Shown: positions 33,694-43,058, numbered from the stretch's first letter. The stretch is 64,000 nucleotides of DNA from Algirhabdus cladophorae (GCF_044772865.1 NZ_CP173029.1:1-64000); one strand, 5' to 3'. Notes: generated by a model from the sequence alone, not told the origin. Made by a program: numbers and translations.

Positions 33694-35517
33694 ATGGCCT
33701 ATGACGACCCCAAAATAAGCGCCCAACCCGTAATCCGGCAGTTGGATGACGCGGCAATCAACAGGATTGCCGCAGGTGAAGTCGTGGAACGGCCGGCCTC
33801 AGCCGTCAAAGAACTGGTTGAGAATGCGATAGATGCCGGCGCCACCCGGATCGAGGTCGCGATTGCCGATGGTGGCAAAACCCTAATCCGCGTCATCGAT
33901 GATGGCTGTGGGATCCCCGCAGGCGATTTGCCTTTGGCATTGTCGCGACATGCAACCAGCAAAATTGACGGCTCGGACCTGCTTGCGATTAACTCCTTTG
34001 GGTTCCGGGGCGAGGCCTTGCCATCACTGGGGGCCGTTGGTCGTTTGACGATCACCAGTCGGGCAAGGGGCCAAGATGCGGCCATGATCCGTGTCGAGGG
34101 AGGGCACGCCCAGCCTGTGCGCCCGGCGGCGTTGCAATCGGGCACCACGGTTGAGCTGACAGATCTGTTCTACGCCACACCAGCGCGGTTGAAATTTCTG
34201 AAATCTGATCGCGCCGAAACTCAAGCGATTGCTGATGTGGTCAAACGTTTGGCCATGGCGGAACCCTTTGTCACAGTAATCTTGCGTGATGTTTCAGGCG
34301 GCGGGGACGGCCGCGTGACCTTTCGCGCGGATGCAAGAACCGGCGACATGTTCAAAGCCTTGCATGGACGTTTGGAGACCGTCCTTGGCAAAGATTTCGC
34401 AGCCAACGCTCTAAAAATTGATGCAGAACGCGAGGGTTTTCACCTGACTGGTTATGCCGCTTTGCCGACGTTTTCGCGAGGATCTGCGGTGATGCAGTAC
34501 CTTTTTGTCAACGGACGTCCTGTGCGTGACAAGCTGCTGATCGGGGCCCTACGCGGGGCTTACATGGATTTCTTGTCGCGGGATCGTCATCCAGCGGCCT
34601 GCTTGTTTATCGACTGCGACCCGCAATTGGTGGATGTGAATGTGCACCCGGCCAAGTCCGAAGTGCGGTTTCGCAATGCAGGCTCTGTGCGCGGTTTGAT
34701 CGTGTCGGGGTTGCGGCATGCCTTGGCTGAGGCAGGCCACCGCGCCTCGACCACCGTGGCGGATGCAACGCTGGGCGCGCTGCGACCAGAGGCACCTCAG
34801 GCACCGGTATATCAAATGGATCGGCCGTCCTTGGGCGCGCGCACAGCGTCGTTTCAAATGCAGGCGCCTACGTTCCAAGAGGCTCCGCACAGCTACACTG
34901 CGCGGGTAGAACCGGAACCCGAGGTGCCTTTGCACGACTTTCCTTTAGGGGCTGCCCGGGCGCAGTTGCATGAAAATTATATTGTCGCCCAAACGGCGGA
35001 CGGAATGATTTTGGTCGATGCCCATGCCGCTCACGAGCGTCTGGTCTATGAGGATCTCAAAGCACAGATGGCGGACAATGGCGTCGCGGCACAGGCGCTG
35101 TTGATCCCTGAAATTGTTGAATTGAGCGATAGTGACTGTGCCTTGATTTTGGAACACGCGGCAGAGTTTGCCAAATTCGGTCTTGGGATCGAACCCTTTG
35201 GTGGCGGTGCGATTGCCGTGCGAGAGACCCCCGCAATTCTGGGCGAGGTCAATGCGGCCTTGATGATCCAAGATATTTTGGATGAATTGCACGATCTTGG
35301 CAGCAGTGAGACTGTGCAAGCTCGGATTGAGGCGATCCTGAGCCGCGTGGCCTGTCACGGGTCGGTTCGTACAGGGCGGCGGATGCAGGCGGATGAAATG
35401 AACGCGCTGCTGCGCCAGATGGAGGCCACGCCACATTCAGGCCAATGCAACCACGGCCGACCGACTTATGTGGAACTGAAAATGACCGACATCGAACGCT
35501 TGTTTGGCCGCTCATGA
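33694..35517 (+). CDS. mutL: DNA mismatch repair protein MutL
   Basis: A 607-residue protein. The N-terminal GHKL ATPase has EVVERPASAVKELVENAIDA, DDGCGI and SFGFRGEALPS. The C-terminal dimerisation/endonuclease domain has VDAHAAHERLVYE, which matches DQHAx2Ex4E except for alanine at the second position, and GQCNHGRPTY. Nicking activity is likely, as this bacterial group lacks the MutH system of E. coli. The stop overlaps the rmuC start (ATGA). Confidence 0.96.
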   Translation: MAYDDPKISAQPVIRQLDDAAINRIAAGEVVERPASAVKELVENAIDAGATRIEVAIADGGKTLIRVIDDGCGIPAGDLPLALSRHATSKIDGSDLLAINSFGFRGEALPSLGAVGRLTITSRARGQDAAMIRVEGGHAQPVRPAALQSGTTVELTDLFYATPARLKFLKSDRAETQAIADVVKRLAMAEPFVTVILRDVSGGGDGRVTFRADARTGDMFKALHGRLETVLGKDFAANALKIDAEREGFHLTGYAALPTFSRGSAVMQYLFVNGRPVRDKLLIGALRGAYMDFLSRDRHPAACLFIDCDPQLVDVNVHPAKSEVRFRNAGSVRGLIVSGLRHALAEAGHRASTTVADATLGALRPEAPQAPVYQMDRPSLGARTASFQMQAPTFQEAPHSYTARVEPEPEVPLHDFPLGAARAQLHENYIVAQTADGMILVDAHAAHERLVYEDLKAQMADNGVAAQALLIPEIVELSDSDCALILEHAAEFAKFGLGIEPFGGGAIAVRETPAILGEVNAALMIQDILDELHDLGSSETVQARIEAILSRVACHGSVRTGRRMQADEMNALLRQMEATPHSGQCNHGRPTYVELKMTDIERLFGRS

Positions 35518-36749
35518 TCCAGATTGGAACGTTTGAGATCAATCTGGAAGACCCGTTGACGTTGGGCCTTCTAATTGCGGCTATTGTCGTTTTGTTGGTT
35601 CTTATCTTGCTGATTTCGTCCGTACGACGCGCGGGGAGGTCGGTGCAAATGGTCGAGCTTTTGGCGCAAAATATGGGGCGTATGACCCATGATGTGCAGA
35701 ACCTCGGGGCGGGGCAGGCGCAACTGTCGGGCAATATCCAAACTGTGTCCGAGACACAGGCCAAGGCGCAGACCCAAGTGATCCAAACTATGGAAGTGCG
35801 CCTTGCAGAAGTGCAGCGGCAGATGCAGGATAAACTGGCCGAGAATGCGATGAAATCCGCACGCAGCCTGTCGGATATGCAAGAGCGCATGAACGCCACG
35901 CTGCATGGATCCAGCAAGCAAACCACGCAAAGCCTGACCCAGTTACAGGAACGTCTGGCCACCATCGACAAGGCGCAAACCAATATCGAAAAACTGTCAG
36001 GTGATGTATTGTCGTTGCAGGATATCTTGTCGAATAAACAGACACGCGGTGCCTTTGGGGAAATCCAGCTCAAGGATATTGTGTCCAAAGCGCTGCCTGC
36101 GGATGCCTATGCGTTTCAGCATACTCTCTCGAACGGCAAGCGGGCCGACTGTTTGATCCATTTGCCCAATCCACCGGGCCCAATTGTGATCGATGCAAAG
36201 TTCCCGTTGGAGGCCTATGAGGCCCTTGTCGCAGCCGAGACGAAAGAAGACGCAGGGCGGGCGCTTTCATCGCTTAAATCCGCCGTCCGAGTTCATATCA
36301 AAGCCATCTCGGAAAAATACCTGATTGAAGGTGAAACCGCTGATGGGGCGTTGATGTTTCTACCGTCTGAGGCGGTCTATGCCGAACTGCATGCGCGGTT
36401 GCCTGAGGTCGTGCGCGAAGGCTTTGCCGCCCGTGTCTGGATCGTCTCACCCACTACTTGTATGGCGACGTTGAACACCATGCGCGCGATCCTCAAGGAC
36501 GCCCGTATGCGCGAACAGGCCGGTGCGATCCGCAAGGAATTGTCACTGTTGGGCGGAGATGTGGATCGCCTTGTGACCCGCGTTGACAATTTGGATAGGC
36601 ACTTTGGGCAGGCAGCCAAAGATGTGGCCGAGATCAAGATATCAGCAGAAAAGGCAGGCAAGCGGGCCAATCGTTTAGATAACTTTGATTTTGCGGAGAT
36701 CGAAGAGGCCGAAAATACTGTGGTTCCGCTGAGCAAACCCAAGGATTAG
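35514..36749 (+). CDS. rmuC: DNA recombination protein RmuC
   Basis: A 411-residue protein with an N-terminal membrane segment (LGLLIAAIVVLLVLILLIS, about residues 18-36). A long coiled coil follows (about 45-175, rich in Gln, Glu and Ala), then the RmuC nuclease-like domain (FGEIQLKDIVSKALP through GPIVIDAKFPLEAYEAL). RmuC limits inversion at short inverted repeats in E. coli and belongs to the PD-(D/E)XK-type group. Start 35514 overlaps mutL by four bases. Both genes act in genome stability. Confidence 0.93.
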   Translation: MIQIGTFEINLEDPLTLGLLIAAIVVLLVLILLISSVRRAGRSVQMVELLAQNMGRMTHDVQNLGAGQAQLSGNIQTVSETQAKAQTQVIQTMEVRLAEVQRQMQDKLAENAMKSARSLSDMQERMNATLHGSSKQTTQSLTQLQERLATIDKAQTNIEKLSGDVLSLQDILSNKQTRGAFGEIQLKDIVSKALPADAYAFQHTLSNGKRADCLIHLPNPPGPIVIDAKFPLEAYEALVAAETKEDAGRALSSLKSAVRVHIKAISEKYLIEGETADGALMFLPSEAVYAELHARLPEVVREGFAARVWIVSPTTCMATLNTMRAILKDARMREQAGAIRKELSLLGGDVDRLVTRVDNLDRHFGQAAKDVAEIKISAEKAGKRANRLDNFDFAEIEEAENTVVPLSKPKD

Positions 36750-36752
36750 ATC

Positions 36753-37733
36753 ATGAGCAGCCCAGAAGAGCGGATGATGGAAAACCTATATTGGTGGGGG
36801 ATCCCGACGCTGTTTCGCTGTCCGGCTGATCCTGATCCTGCCAAAGCCGACATTGCCCTTGTTGGGGTGCCGCATTCGTCGGGAAATGGCACGACCGAGC
36901 GCGATCAACATCTGGGCCCGCGGGCAGTGCGTAATGTGTCAGCCCAAGCGCGCCGCGTGCATATGGATATGGGGCTTGATCCGTGGACAGCTTGCCGGAT
37001 CAACGATCTGGGCGATGTGCCCTTGCCGGAACTCAACGATAACGAAGCCAGCATTCAACGCATCACCGAGTATTTCAAACCGATTGCCGCCGCTGGCGCG
37101 CGTCCCGTTTCCATCGGTGGGGATCATTCAGTGACCGGCGGGATTGTTCAAGGCATCGCCAACTCGGTTTTGACCGATGGTCAGCCCGTTAGCTTTTTGC
37201 ATTTGGACGCCCATACGGATGTTTTTACCAAAGTGCCGCATTTTCTGGGGGCCAAGAAGTCGGCTGCCCATTGGGGCGCTTATCTTGCGGATCAGGGCCA
37301 AGTCGATCCGCACAGCTCTATTCAGGTCGGCATTCGGGGCAATCCACGCACTTTGGATTGGCTGCAACCCAGCTATGACTATGGCTATGATGTGGTCACG
37401 ATGAAAGAGTTTCGTCAGATCGGGCTTGTTGCAGTGATTGAACGGATCAAAGCGCGATTGGCGGGCAAACCTGTTTATATCACTTTTGACTTGGACTGTT
37501 TGGACCCAACAGTAGCGCCGGGTGTGTCCAACCTAGAACCGGGCGAGCAAGGGTTTCAAATCGATGAGGCGATGGCCCTTCTGCAATCTGTGCGCGGCAT
37601 GAATATTGTGGGCGGTGATGTGGTCTGTCTGATGCCGACACGCGACAGCAGCAATATGATCACAGCGCGCACAGCAGGGGCTGTCATGTTCGAGATGATT
37701 GCTATGATCGCGGAAAATCAAAAAAACACATGA
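36753..37733 (+). CDS. speB: Agmatinase / ureohydrolase family protein
   Basis: A 326-residue manganese enzyme with all three metal motifs: GGDHSVTGG (about 126-134), HLDAHTD (about 150-156) and FDLDCLDPTVAPG (about 247-259). The closest assignment is agmatinase, making putrescine and urea. Guanidinobutyrase, guanidinopropionase and guanidine hydrolase share the same motifs and cannot be excluded. It starts three bases after rmuC. The stop codon overlaps the foot of a terminator hairpin shared with the convergent chrR gene. Confidence 0.85.
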   Translation: MSSPEERMMENLYWWGIPTLFRCPADPDPAKADIALVGVPHSSGNGTTERDQHLGPRAVRNVSAQARRVHMDMGLDPWTACRINDLGDVPLPELNDNEASIQRITEYFKPIAAAGARPVSIGGDHSVTGGIVQGIANSVLTDGQPVSFLHLDAHTDVFTKVPHFLGAKKSAAHWGAYLADQGQVDPHSSIQVGIRGNPRTLDWLQPSYDYGYDVVTMKEFRQIGLVAVIERIKARLAGKPVYITFDLDCLDPTVAPGVSNLEPGEQGFQIDEAMALLQSVRGMNIVGGDVVCLMPTRDSSNMITARTAGAVMFEMIAMIAENQKNT

Positions 37734-37753
37734 AAAAGGGGGCCATGGCCCCC
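37732..37753 (-). terminator. Intrinsic terminator of the rpoE-chrR operon
   Basis: GGGGGCCATGGCCCCC is a perfect palindrome. On the minus strand it is followed by TTTTTC, so it terminates the sigma/anti-sigma operon. On the plus strand it overlaps the agmatinase stop and is followed by only a weak T-rich stretch. Confidence 0.85.
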
Positions 37754-37776
37754 AATTTAATCGTGTGTGGTTCAGG

Positions 37777-38436
37777 TTATATACCCATGAACCTTTGAGC
37801 AATCTTGGGCAGGATCCCGTTAAAGCTGAGGGGTGCATCACTCGCCGCGAGGCAAATGCAATCCACGCCGTCTTCGGCAACGGGTGTGTGGTGCAAATCC
37901 TCGTTGGCCACTTCGATATCACCGGGACCAAAGCGATCATTATGGTCGCGAAACGCTCCTTGCAAAACCAGTGTCAGTTCGGTGCCGTGGTGCCCATGAT
38001 CGGGCACGGCGCAGCCAGCAGGGATATGCAGCAAACGCACACTTGCGCCTTTTGATGTTTTGATCAGTGATTGACGCACGCCCATACCCATCGGACGCCA
38101 TTTGATCGCGTCCAAGTCAGCGCCGACATAATCCTGCAGCGGGGCAGGGAACAGACTGTCGGCTTTGGGTCGCTGGATAGTGGTTTCAGCGGGCGCATCC
38201 ATGATCTGCTTTAGGGTCGCGCCCAATGCGCCATCGGACATGGTCACAGCCTCTAGATCGTCTAGCAGTTCGCCACCAACGGCGTCAAAGCTGGCCAATT
38301 GTGCACGACAGGAGTCGCACATGCTGATGTGCGTGGCCACAACAAGGCTTAGCGCCTCAGGCAAGTTGCCGCTGGCATAGGCCATAAGCAAATCGTCGGT
38401 TAGATGATGTCTGATCTGTTTCATTGTACTCTTCAC
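37777..38436 (-). CDS. chrR: ChrR-type zinc anti-sigma factor with cupin domain
   Basis: A 219-residue cytoplasmic anti-sigma factor. The N-terminal zinc anti-sigma domain has HHLTDDLLMAYASG and HISMCDSC (the HxxxCxxC zinc site). The C-terminal cupin domain has metal-type ligands in PDHGHHGTELTLVLQG. In Rhodobacter sphaeroides, ChrR holds the Group IV sigma factor RpoE and releases it on singlet oxygen or organic hydroperoxide. The start overlaps the sigma gene stop (ATGA), the classical arrangement. All key ligands are present, so the pair should be functional. Confidence 0.95.
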   Translation of the reverse strand: MKSTMKQIRHHLTDDLLMAYASGNLPEALSLVVATHISMCDSCRAQLASFDAVGGELLDDLEAVTMSDGALGATLKQIMDAPAETTIQRPKADSLFPAPLQDYVGADLDAIKWRPMGMGVRQSLIKTSKGASVRLLHIPAGCAVPDHGHHGTELTLVLQGAFRDHNDRFGPGDIEVANEDLHHTPVAEDGVDCICLAASDAPLSFNGILPKIAQRFMGI

Positions 38437-39071
38437 TTCATCACGTGGCGCAGGCGTTCCAGCGCTAAACGTATTCTGGATTTAATCGTGCCGAGGGGCA
38501 GGCCCGTCGCGACTGCAATTTCGCTATGTGACATGTCCTTGAAATAAGCACGCTCGATTAACTCTCTCTGTTTGTCCGGCAATTGCTTCAGGGCGTCGCC
38601 CAATTGTGCCGTTTCTTGTTGTAGGGCCATGACGTCTTCTTGGTCAGGCTCGTGGTCGGGGCCCCAGACCAAATCTTCTGGTTCGGGGCGTCGTTGTTTG
38701 CGCAACACGTCAATCTTGCGATTGCGTGCGATGGTAAAGATCCACGTGGCCACCGAGGCCCGCGTGGGATCAAAGAGATGTGCCTTGCGCCACAAAGTGG
38801 CCATAACGTCTTGACTGACCTCTTCGGCCATGGCCCCAGTAGAGCCAGATTTCATCAAGAACGCTTTGACCCTTGGGGCAAAGTGACGAAACAGGATGCC
38901 AAAAGCCTCTTGGTCGCGTTGGTCACGCACCAAAAGCATTTCTTCCAACCACATTTGCCGAGCCGTGCTGGCCTGTTGCACTTCGCGTTCCTCTGTACTG
39001 ACGCGTGACGCCGTCTGTGTGACCGCAAGTGCGGTCACTGGCATGGGCGGTGCGGCTTTGGGCGAGGGCAT
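38433..39071 (-). CDS. rpoE: RpoE-type ECF sigma factor (singlet-oxygen response)
   Basis: A sigma-70 family ECF factor of about 212 residues from ATG 39071. Region 2 (EAFGILFRHFAPRVKAFLMK through TWIFTIARNRKIDVLRKQ) and region 4 (LPDKQRELIERAYFKDMSHSEIA) are both complete. In-frame ATGs lie at 39191, 39086, 39071 and 39044. A candidate RpoE promoter has its -10 at 39096-39091, so starts at 39191 and 39086 would lie outside or at the edge of the transcript; 39071 has GAGAA upstream and is chosen. It is cotranscribed with chrR and divergent from the five-gene operon it probably controls. Confidence 0.9.
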   Translation of the reverse strand: MPSPKAAPPMPVTALAVTQTASRVSTEEREVQQASTARQMWLEEMLLVRDQRDQEAFGILFRHFAPRVKAFLMKSGSTGAMAEEVSQDVMATLWRKAHLFDPTRASVATWIFTIARNRKIDVLRKQRRPEPEDLVWGPDHEPDQEDVMALQQETAQLGDALKQLPDKQRELIERAYFKDMSHSEIAVATGLPLGTIKSRIRLALERLRHVMK

Positions 39072-39090
39072 GTTTTGCGTTCTCATACTA

Positions 39091-39120
39091 ACTATACGCC
39101 GCGTGGCGCTGATTGGATCA
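39091..39120 (-). promoter_or_regulatory. Candidate autoregulatory RpoE promoter
   Basis: On the minus strand TGATCC (39120-39115) is followed after exactly 18 bases by TATAGT (39096-39091). TGATCC with an 18-base spacer is the known -35 design of RpoE promoters in Rhodobacter sphaeroides. It would drive rpoE-chrR and constrain the sigma factor start. Seen in sequence; use inferred. Confidence 0.55.
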
Positions 39121-39146
39121 CCAACAAAATTAATTTTGCTGTGGTT

Positions 39147-39176
39147 TAATCCGCTTGCACTCTTGCCCCGTACTAC
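39147..39176 (+). promoter_or_regulatory. Candidate RpoE promoter of the stress operon
   Basis: TAATCC (39147-39152) and TACTAC (39171-39176) have the same 18-base spacing as the divergent TGATCC/TATAGT pair. They lie about 40 bases before the operon start. The -35 differs from the consensus by one base. A GGAG ribosome site follows at about 39206. Confidence 0.45.
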
Positions 39177-39218
39177 CCTTAAATCAGACACTTAGATGTG
39201 TAAACGGAGATTGACACT

Positions 39219-40517
39219 ATGCCACTAGAAACCAGCGCTTTCCCAGCAAAGCGCATTGCCGTGATCGGGGCCGGAATATCGGGCCTTGGGGCAGCTCACA
39301 TGCTTGCCAAAGATCACAAAGTGGTAGTGTTTGAAGCCGAGGATCGGGTGGGGGGACATGCACGCACAAAGATGGCAGGCCCAAACCGTGACGTGGCAGT
39401 GGATACCGGGTTTATTGTCTTTAACTACGCAAATTACCCCTATTTAACTGCTCTTTTTGACGAATTGGACGTTCCCGTCGCCAAAAGTGACATGAGTTTT
39501 GGCGCGTCAATCGACGGTGGGCGTATCGAATATGGCCTCGCAAGCCTGCGCGCCTTGTTTGCGCAAAAGCGCAATTGGGCCAATCCGATGTTCCTGCGAA
39601 TGGTCAGCGATATTCTCTATTTCAACAAACATGCTGAACGTGTTGCGCAAGACAAAACAATAACTGTCGGCGAACTTTTGCAGCAATTGGGAACCGGGAA
39701 ATGGTTTCGTGATTATTATCTCCTGCCTTTTTCGGGGGCGATTTGGTCGACACCAAAAAATAAAATCATGGATTTTCCGGCCCATGCAATGGTCCAATTT
39801 TTTAAAAACCATGCATTGCTCAACACTACCGGACAGCATCAATGGTATACGGTGCAGGGTGGCTCCATTGAATATGTGCGCCGTCTTGAGGCATCGCTGC
39901 GCGGTCGTGGCGTAGAATTCCGGCTAAGTGCGGATGTGCAATCGGTGACGCGCTCACTCACTGGGGCGCAGGTGAAAACGGTTGGCGCACCCGTCGAAGA
40001 ATTTGACGAAGTTATCATGGCAACTCATTCGGATCAGGCCTTGGCCCTGCTAGGGGATGCCAGCCCGCAGGAGGCTTCGGCTCTGCGCGATATTCGCTAT
40101 CAACCCAACGACGTGGTGTTGCATTCGGACGAGGCGATCATGCCCAAGCGCCGTGGTGTCTGGTCCTCTTGGATGTACACGGAAAGCCCCGCCAAGCGCG
40201 ATGACACGATCGATCTGACATATTGGATGAACTCGCTTCAGCCCGTGGCAAGCCCCGATAATTACTTTGTCACCCTCAATTCGACACGACCTATTCAGGA
40301 CGCGTTGATTTGGGATACGGTCACCCTGCACCACCCCGTTTACGACACAGCTATGATGGCTGCCCAAGAACGCGTCAAAGCGTTCAACGGGACCAACCGT
40401 ACGTGGTTTTGTGGGGCTTGGATGAAAAATGGATTCCACGAGGATGGCCTGAGCAGTGCTGTGGACGTGGTCGAGGCCATACGTCCGCAATATAGCCTTT
40501 CGGTGGCAGCCGAGTGA
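39219..40517 (+). CDS. Amine-oxidase-like FAD/NAD flavoprotein, first gene of the RpoE stress operon (RSP1091-like)
   Basis: A 432-residue flavoprotein with an N-terminal Rossmann site (VIGAGISGLGAAHMLA) followed by EAEDRVGGHARTK, the pattern of flavin-containing amine oxidases and phytoene-desaturase-like enzymes. Late FAD contact: TWFCGAWMKNGFHEDG. By gene order it matches RSP1091 of Rhodobacter sphaeroides, a singlet-oxygen-induced gene linked to furan fatty acid formation on phospholipids; I recall the desaturase UfaD being assigned there but cannot verify it here. It likely acts on membrane acyl chains. It overlaps the next gene by four bases (GTGA). Confidence 0.85.
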   Translation: MPLETSAFPAKRIAVIGAGISGLGAAHMLAKDHKVVVFEAEDRVGGHARTKMAGPNRDVAVDTGFIVFNYANYPYLTALFDELDVPVAKSDMSFGASIDGGRIEYGLASLRALFAQKRNWANPMFLRMVSDILYFNKHAERVAQDKTITVGELLQQLGTGKWFRDYYLLPFSGAIWSTPKNKIMDFPAHAMVQFFKNHALLNTTGQHQWYTVQGGSIEYVRRLEASLRGRGVEFRLSADVQSVTRSLTGAQVKTVGAPVEEFDEVIMATHSDQALALLGDASPQEASALRDIRYQPNDVVLHSDEAIMPKRRGVWSSWMYTESPAKRDDTIDLTYWMNSLQPVASPDNYFVTLNSTRPIQDALIWDTVTLHHPVYDTAMMAAQERVKAFNGTNRTWFCGAWMKNGFHEDGLSSAVDVVEAIRPQYSLSVAAE

Positions 40518-41272
40518 TCAATACGGTTGATCATATCTCGGGGACGACGTTCCACGGACGCCACGGCGCGATCAAGAATGCCTTTCGGTACTCTATTGAT
40601 TACGTGTTGTTAGATGCGGAAGCGCCTGTTGCCGCCCCCCGTCTGTTTGGACGCAACAAAGGTGGTCTGGCGTCTTTGCTGGACAGTGATCACGGCGGTC
40701 TTCCACATGAAGGGATTGGCGCGATCTGGGCACGGGATGTTCTGCGCACTCATGGTTTGGAGACCGATGGTCGGCTGATGCTGTTGGCGCAGCCGCGTAT
40801 CTTGGGTCATGTGTTCAATCCTGTTAGCTTTTGGTTGGCCTATGATGCGCAGGATCAGTTGCGGGTTGTGATTGCCGAAGTAAGCAACACGTTTGGCGAT
40901 CGACACTCCTATTTGTGTTACCGGGATGACAAGGCCCCCATCACGGCCGAGGATACGCTCACGGCAGAAAAGATTTTTCACGTTTCTCCCTTCCAACCTA
41001 TCGAAGGGGGCTACCAGTTCCGGTTTGATATTCGGGCCGACAAAATTGGCATTTGGATTGACTATAGCCGTGGCAATGGTGGGTTGTTGGCCACGCTGAC
41101 GGGGCCGCGCAAACCGTTGACCAACGCAGGCATTCTATATGCTTGTTTGCGCCGACCGTTTGGTTCGCGACGTGTGTTGGGCCTGATCCATTGGCAGGCG
41201 CTCAAGCTTTGGGCAAAAGGCGCACGGTATCGCCCGCATCCCAAACCGCCGGGCAGCGAGGTGTCGCGATGA
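40514..41272 (+). CDS. DUF1365 protein (RSP1090-like)
   Basis: A 252-residue protein starting with GTG, overlapping the upstream stop. The DUF1365 signature is present: HGLETDGRLMLLAQPRILGHVFNPVSFWLAY near residues 75-105, then VIAEVSNTFGDRHSYLC and KIFHVSPFQPIEGGYQFRF. The family nearly always lies beside the flavoprotein and a cyclopropane-synthase-like methyltransferase and has been tied to acyl-chain modification. The enzymatic role is not firmly known. No transmembrane segment is obvious. It is coupled to the transporter gene by ATGA. Confidence 0.88.
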   Translation: MINTVDHISGTTFHGRHGAIKNAFRYSIDYVLLDAEAPVAAPRLFGRNKGGLASLLDSDHGGLPHEGIGAIWARDVLRTHGLETDGRLMLLAQPRILGHVFNPVSFWLAYDAQDQLRVVIAEVSNTFGDRHSYLCYRDDKAPITAEDTLTAEKIFHVSPFQPIEGGYQFRFDIRADKIGIWIDYSRGNGGLLATLTGPRKPLTNAGILYACLRRPFGSRRVLGLIHWQALKLWAKGARYRPHPKPPGSEVSR

Positions 41273-42498
41273 CCTCTCGCCGCTTGCCTCAGTATTCCCT
41301 TTTTGCAGCGATGCTGGCCGCCGCTGGCCTGCCGATCTATATCCACGCGCCAAAATTCTACGTGGATGAATACGGTTTGACGTTGGCGTCCCTAGGGGCG
41401 GTCCTTTTTGGATTGCGCCTGATCGATGTTGTTCAGGATCCGGTTCTGGGTTGGTTGAGTGCGCGTTTGGGGGACCTGCGGGGTGTGGCTGTTGCCTTGG
41501 GTGTTGGAATTATGGCCCTGTCGATGCTGGGGCTGTTTGCGATTGCACCACCGATTGCGCCGTTGTGGTGGTTTGCCTTGTGTCTGACTGGGTTGTTCTC
41601 CGGGTTTAGCTTTTTGACCATCAACTTCTATGCCCAAGGCGTGCTGACGGCCGAGACTATGGGCTGTGGTGGATATCTGCGCGTGGCCAGTTGGCGCGAG
41701 ACGGGCGCGTTATTGGGCGTTTGTGTGGCCGCCGTTGCGCCCACGGCCTTTATGATCCTGACCGACGCACCGTTTAGCACGTTTGCCGTGGCGTTCGCAG
41801 GGTTGGCTATCCTGGCGGGCGTTGCCATGCGCCGTGAATGGTCCAACAGCCTGCCACACAGTGAAAGCGGCTTTGCTCAGGTTTTGTCTGATCCTTTGGC
41901 GCGGCGGCTTTTGATCCTTGCTTTGGTCAACGCCACGCCTGTTGCTGTGTCGTCCACTCTGTTTTTGTTTTTCGTCGAAGGACGTCTTGGCGCCGTAGGG
42001 GCTGAGGGTCCGCTGTTGCTGCTGTTCTTTTTGGCTGCTGCGATTTCTGCTCCCGTCTGGGGGCGCATCGCTGGCGAGATCGGCGCGAAATACGCCCTGC
42101 TTGTGGGTATGGTGTTGGCCATATTTGCCTTTGCCTTTGCGGCGGCGTTGGGCACGGGCGATGTTGTGGCATTTGCCATTATATGTGTGGCATCTGGCGC
42201 GGCATTGGGTGCTGATATGACTTTGTTGCCCGCAATTTTTGCCAATCGTATGGCGCGCATTGCGCCGAATGCAACGCAAGCGTTTGGCCTTTGGTCGTTC
42301 GTCTCTAAATTTACGCTCGCCTTCGCAGCAGTCAGTCTTTTGCCATTGCTGCAGGCCGCTGGGTTCCAATCTGGGGCCGAAAATTCACAATCCGCACTTT
42401 GGATGCTGACGGTACTCTATGCCGTCGTTCCCTGTGTACTAAAACTTATCGCTGTGGCTCTTTTGGCCACAACGCATCTCGAGGAGAGACCTCAATGA
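41269..42498 (+). CDS. GPH-type MFS transporter of the stress operon
   Basis: A 409-residue inner-membrane protein with about 12 hydrophobic segments and the glycoside-pentoside-hexuronide signature DEYGLTLASLGAVLFGLRLIDVVQDP near the N-terminus. By position it corresponds to RSP1089 of Rhodobacter. The substrate is unknown; in a lipid-modifying operon it may move a lipid or lysolipid rather than a sugar, but this is inference. The start at 41269 overlaps DUF1365 by four bases; a longer frame from 41143 lies inside that gene. Confidence 0.87.
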   Translation: MTSRRLPQYSLFAAMLAAAGLPIYIHAPKFYVDEYGLTLASLGAVLFGLRLIDVVQDPVLGWLSARLGDLRGVAVALGVGIMALSMLGLFAIAPPIAPLWWFALCLTGLFSGFSFLTINFYAQGVLTAETMGCGGYLRVASWRETGALLGVCVAAVAPTAFMILTDAPFSTFAVAFAGLAILAGVAMRREWSNSLPHSESGFAQVLSDPLARRLLILALVNATPVAVSSTLFLFFVEGRLGAVGAEGPLLLLFFLAAAISAPVWGRIAGEIGAKYALLVGMVLAIFAFAFAAALGTGDVVAFAIICVASGAALGADMTLLPAIFANRMARIAPNATQAFGLWSFVSKFTLAFAAVSLLPLLQAAGFQSGAENSQSALWMLTVLYAVVPCVLKLIAVALLATTHLEERPQ

Positions 42499-43058
42499 AC
42501 GGAATATTTTTTGCAGCTGTAGGGGCAACACTTGCCTTTGCTTTGGTTTATCTTGTCCGACGGTTGACCAGTTTTTCTTCTCAAAAGCCCGACGATTTTG
42601 CAGGCCAGGGCCCCGAGTTCGACCTGCGCAAAGAACTGAATGGCGACATTTTGTGTGAAGGCGTGATCTACGGTCCCACTGGCAAAATCAGCAGCCGTTT
42701 CGTGGCGGATATGCACGCTAAATGGGATGGTAACGTTGGCCGCATGACAGAGCGGTTTGTTTACGACAACGGTGACACGCAGGATCGTGAATGGACCCTG
42801 ACCATGGGCAACGACGGCAGTGTCAAGGCAACCGCACCTGACGTTGTGGGCACTGGCCATGGCCGTGCCGTGGGGCCTGCGTTTTTGATGAATTACAAAT
42901 TCAAGCTGCCTAAGGCCAGTGGTGGTCATGTGTTAGACACGGTTGACTGGATGTATTTGGTGGAAAGCGGCTCGATCATCAACCGCAGCCAATTTCGCAA
43001 ATACGGGATCAAGGTGGCTGAAATCGTTGCAACCATGCGCCGTAAAGAGACCGCCTGA
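42495..43058 (+). CDS. DUF3833 protein
   Basis: A 187-residue protein with one N-terminal hydrophobic segment (FFAAVGATLAFALVYLV). The DUF3833 domain follows: FDLRKELNGDILCEGVIYGPTG, ERFVYDNGDTQDREWTL and a C-terminal DTVDWMYLVESGSIINRS. It resembles lipocalin-like envelope proteins in its strand pattern and may bind or present a lipid in the periplasm. It overlaps the transporter (ATGA) and the SDR gene (one base), in the same order as RSP1088-1087. The function is not established. Confidence 0.85.
   Translation: MNGIFFAAVGATLAFALVYLVRRLTSFSSQKPDDFAGQGPEFDLRKELNGDILCEGVIYGPTGKISSRFVADMHAKWDGNVGRMTERFVYDNGDTQDREWTLTMGNDGSVKATAPDVVGTGHGRAVGPAFLMNYKFKLPKASGGHVLDTVDWMYLVESGSIINRSQFRKYGIKVAEIVATMRRKETA

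Noticed and set aside
37738..37753. Perfect palindrome as a possible operator for the agmatinase or chrR genes
   Set aside because: It lies at the 3' ends of both genes and is followed by a T run on the minus strand, so it is a terminator.
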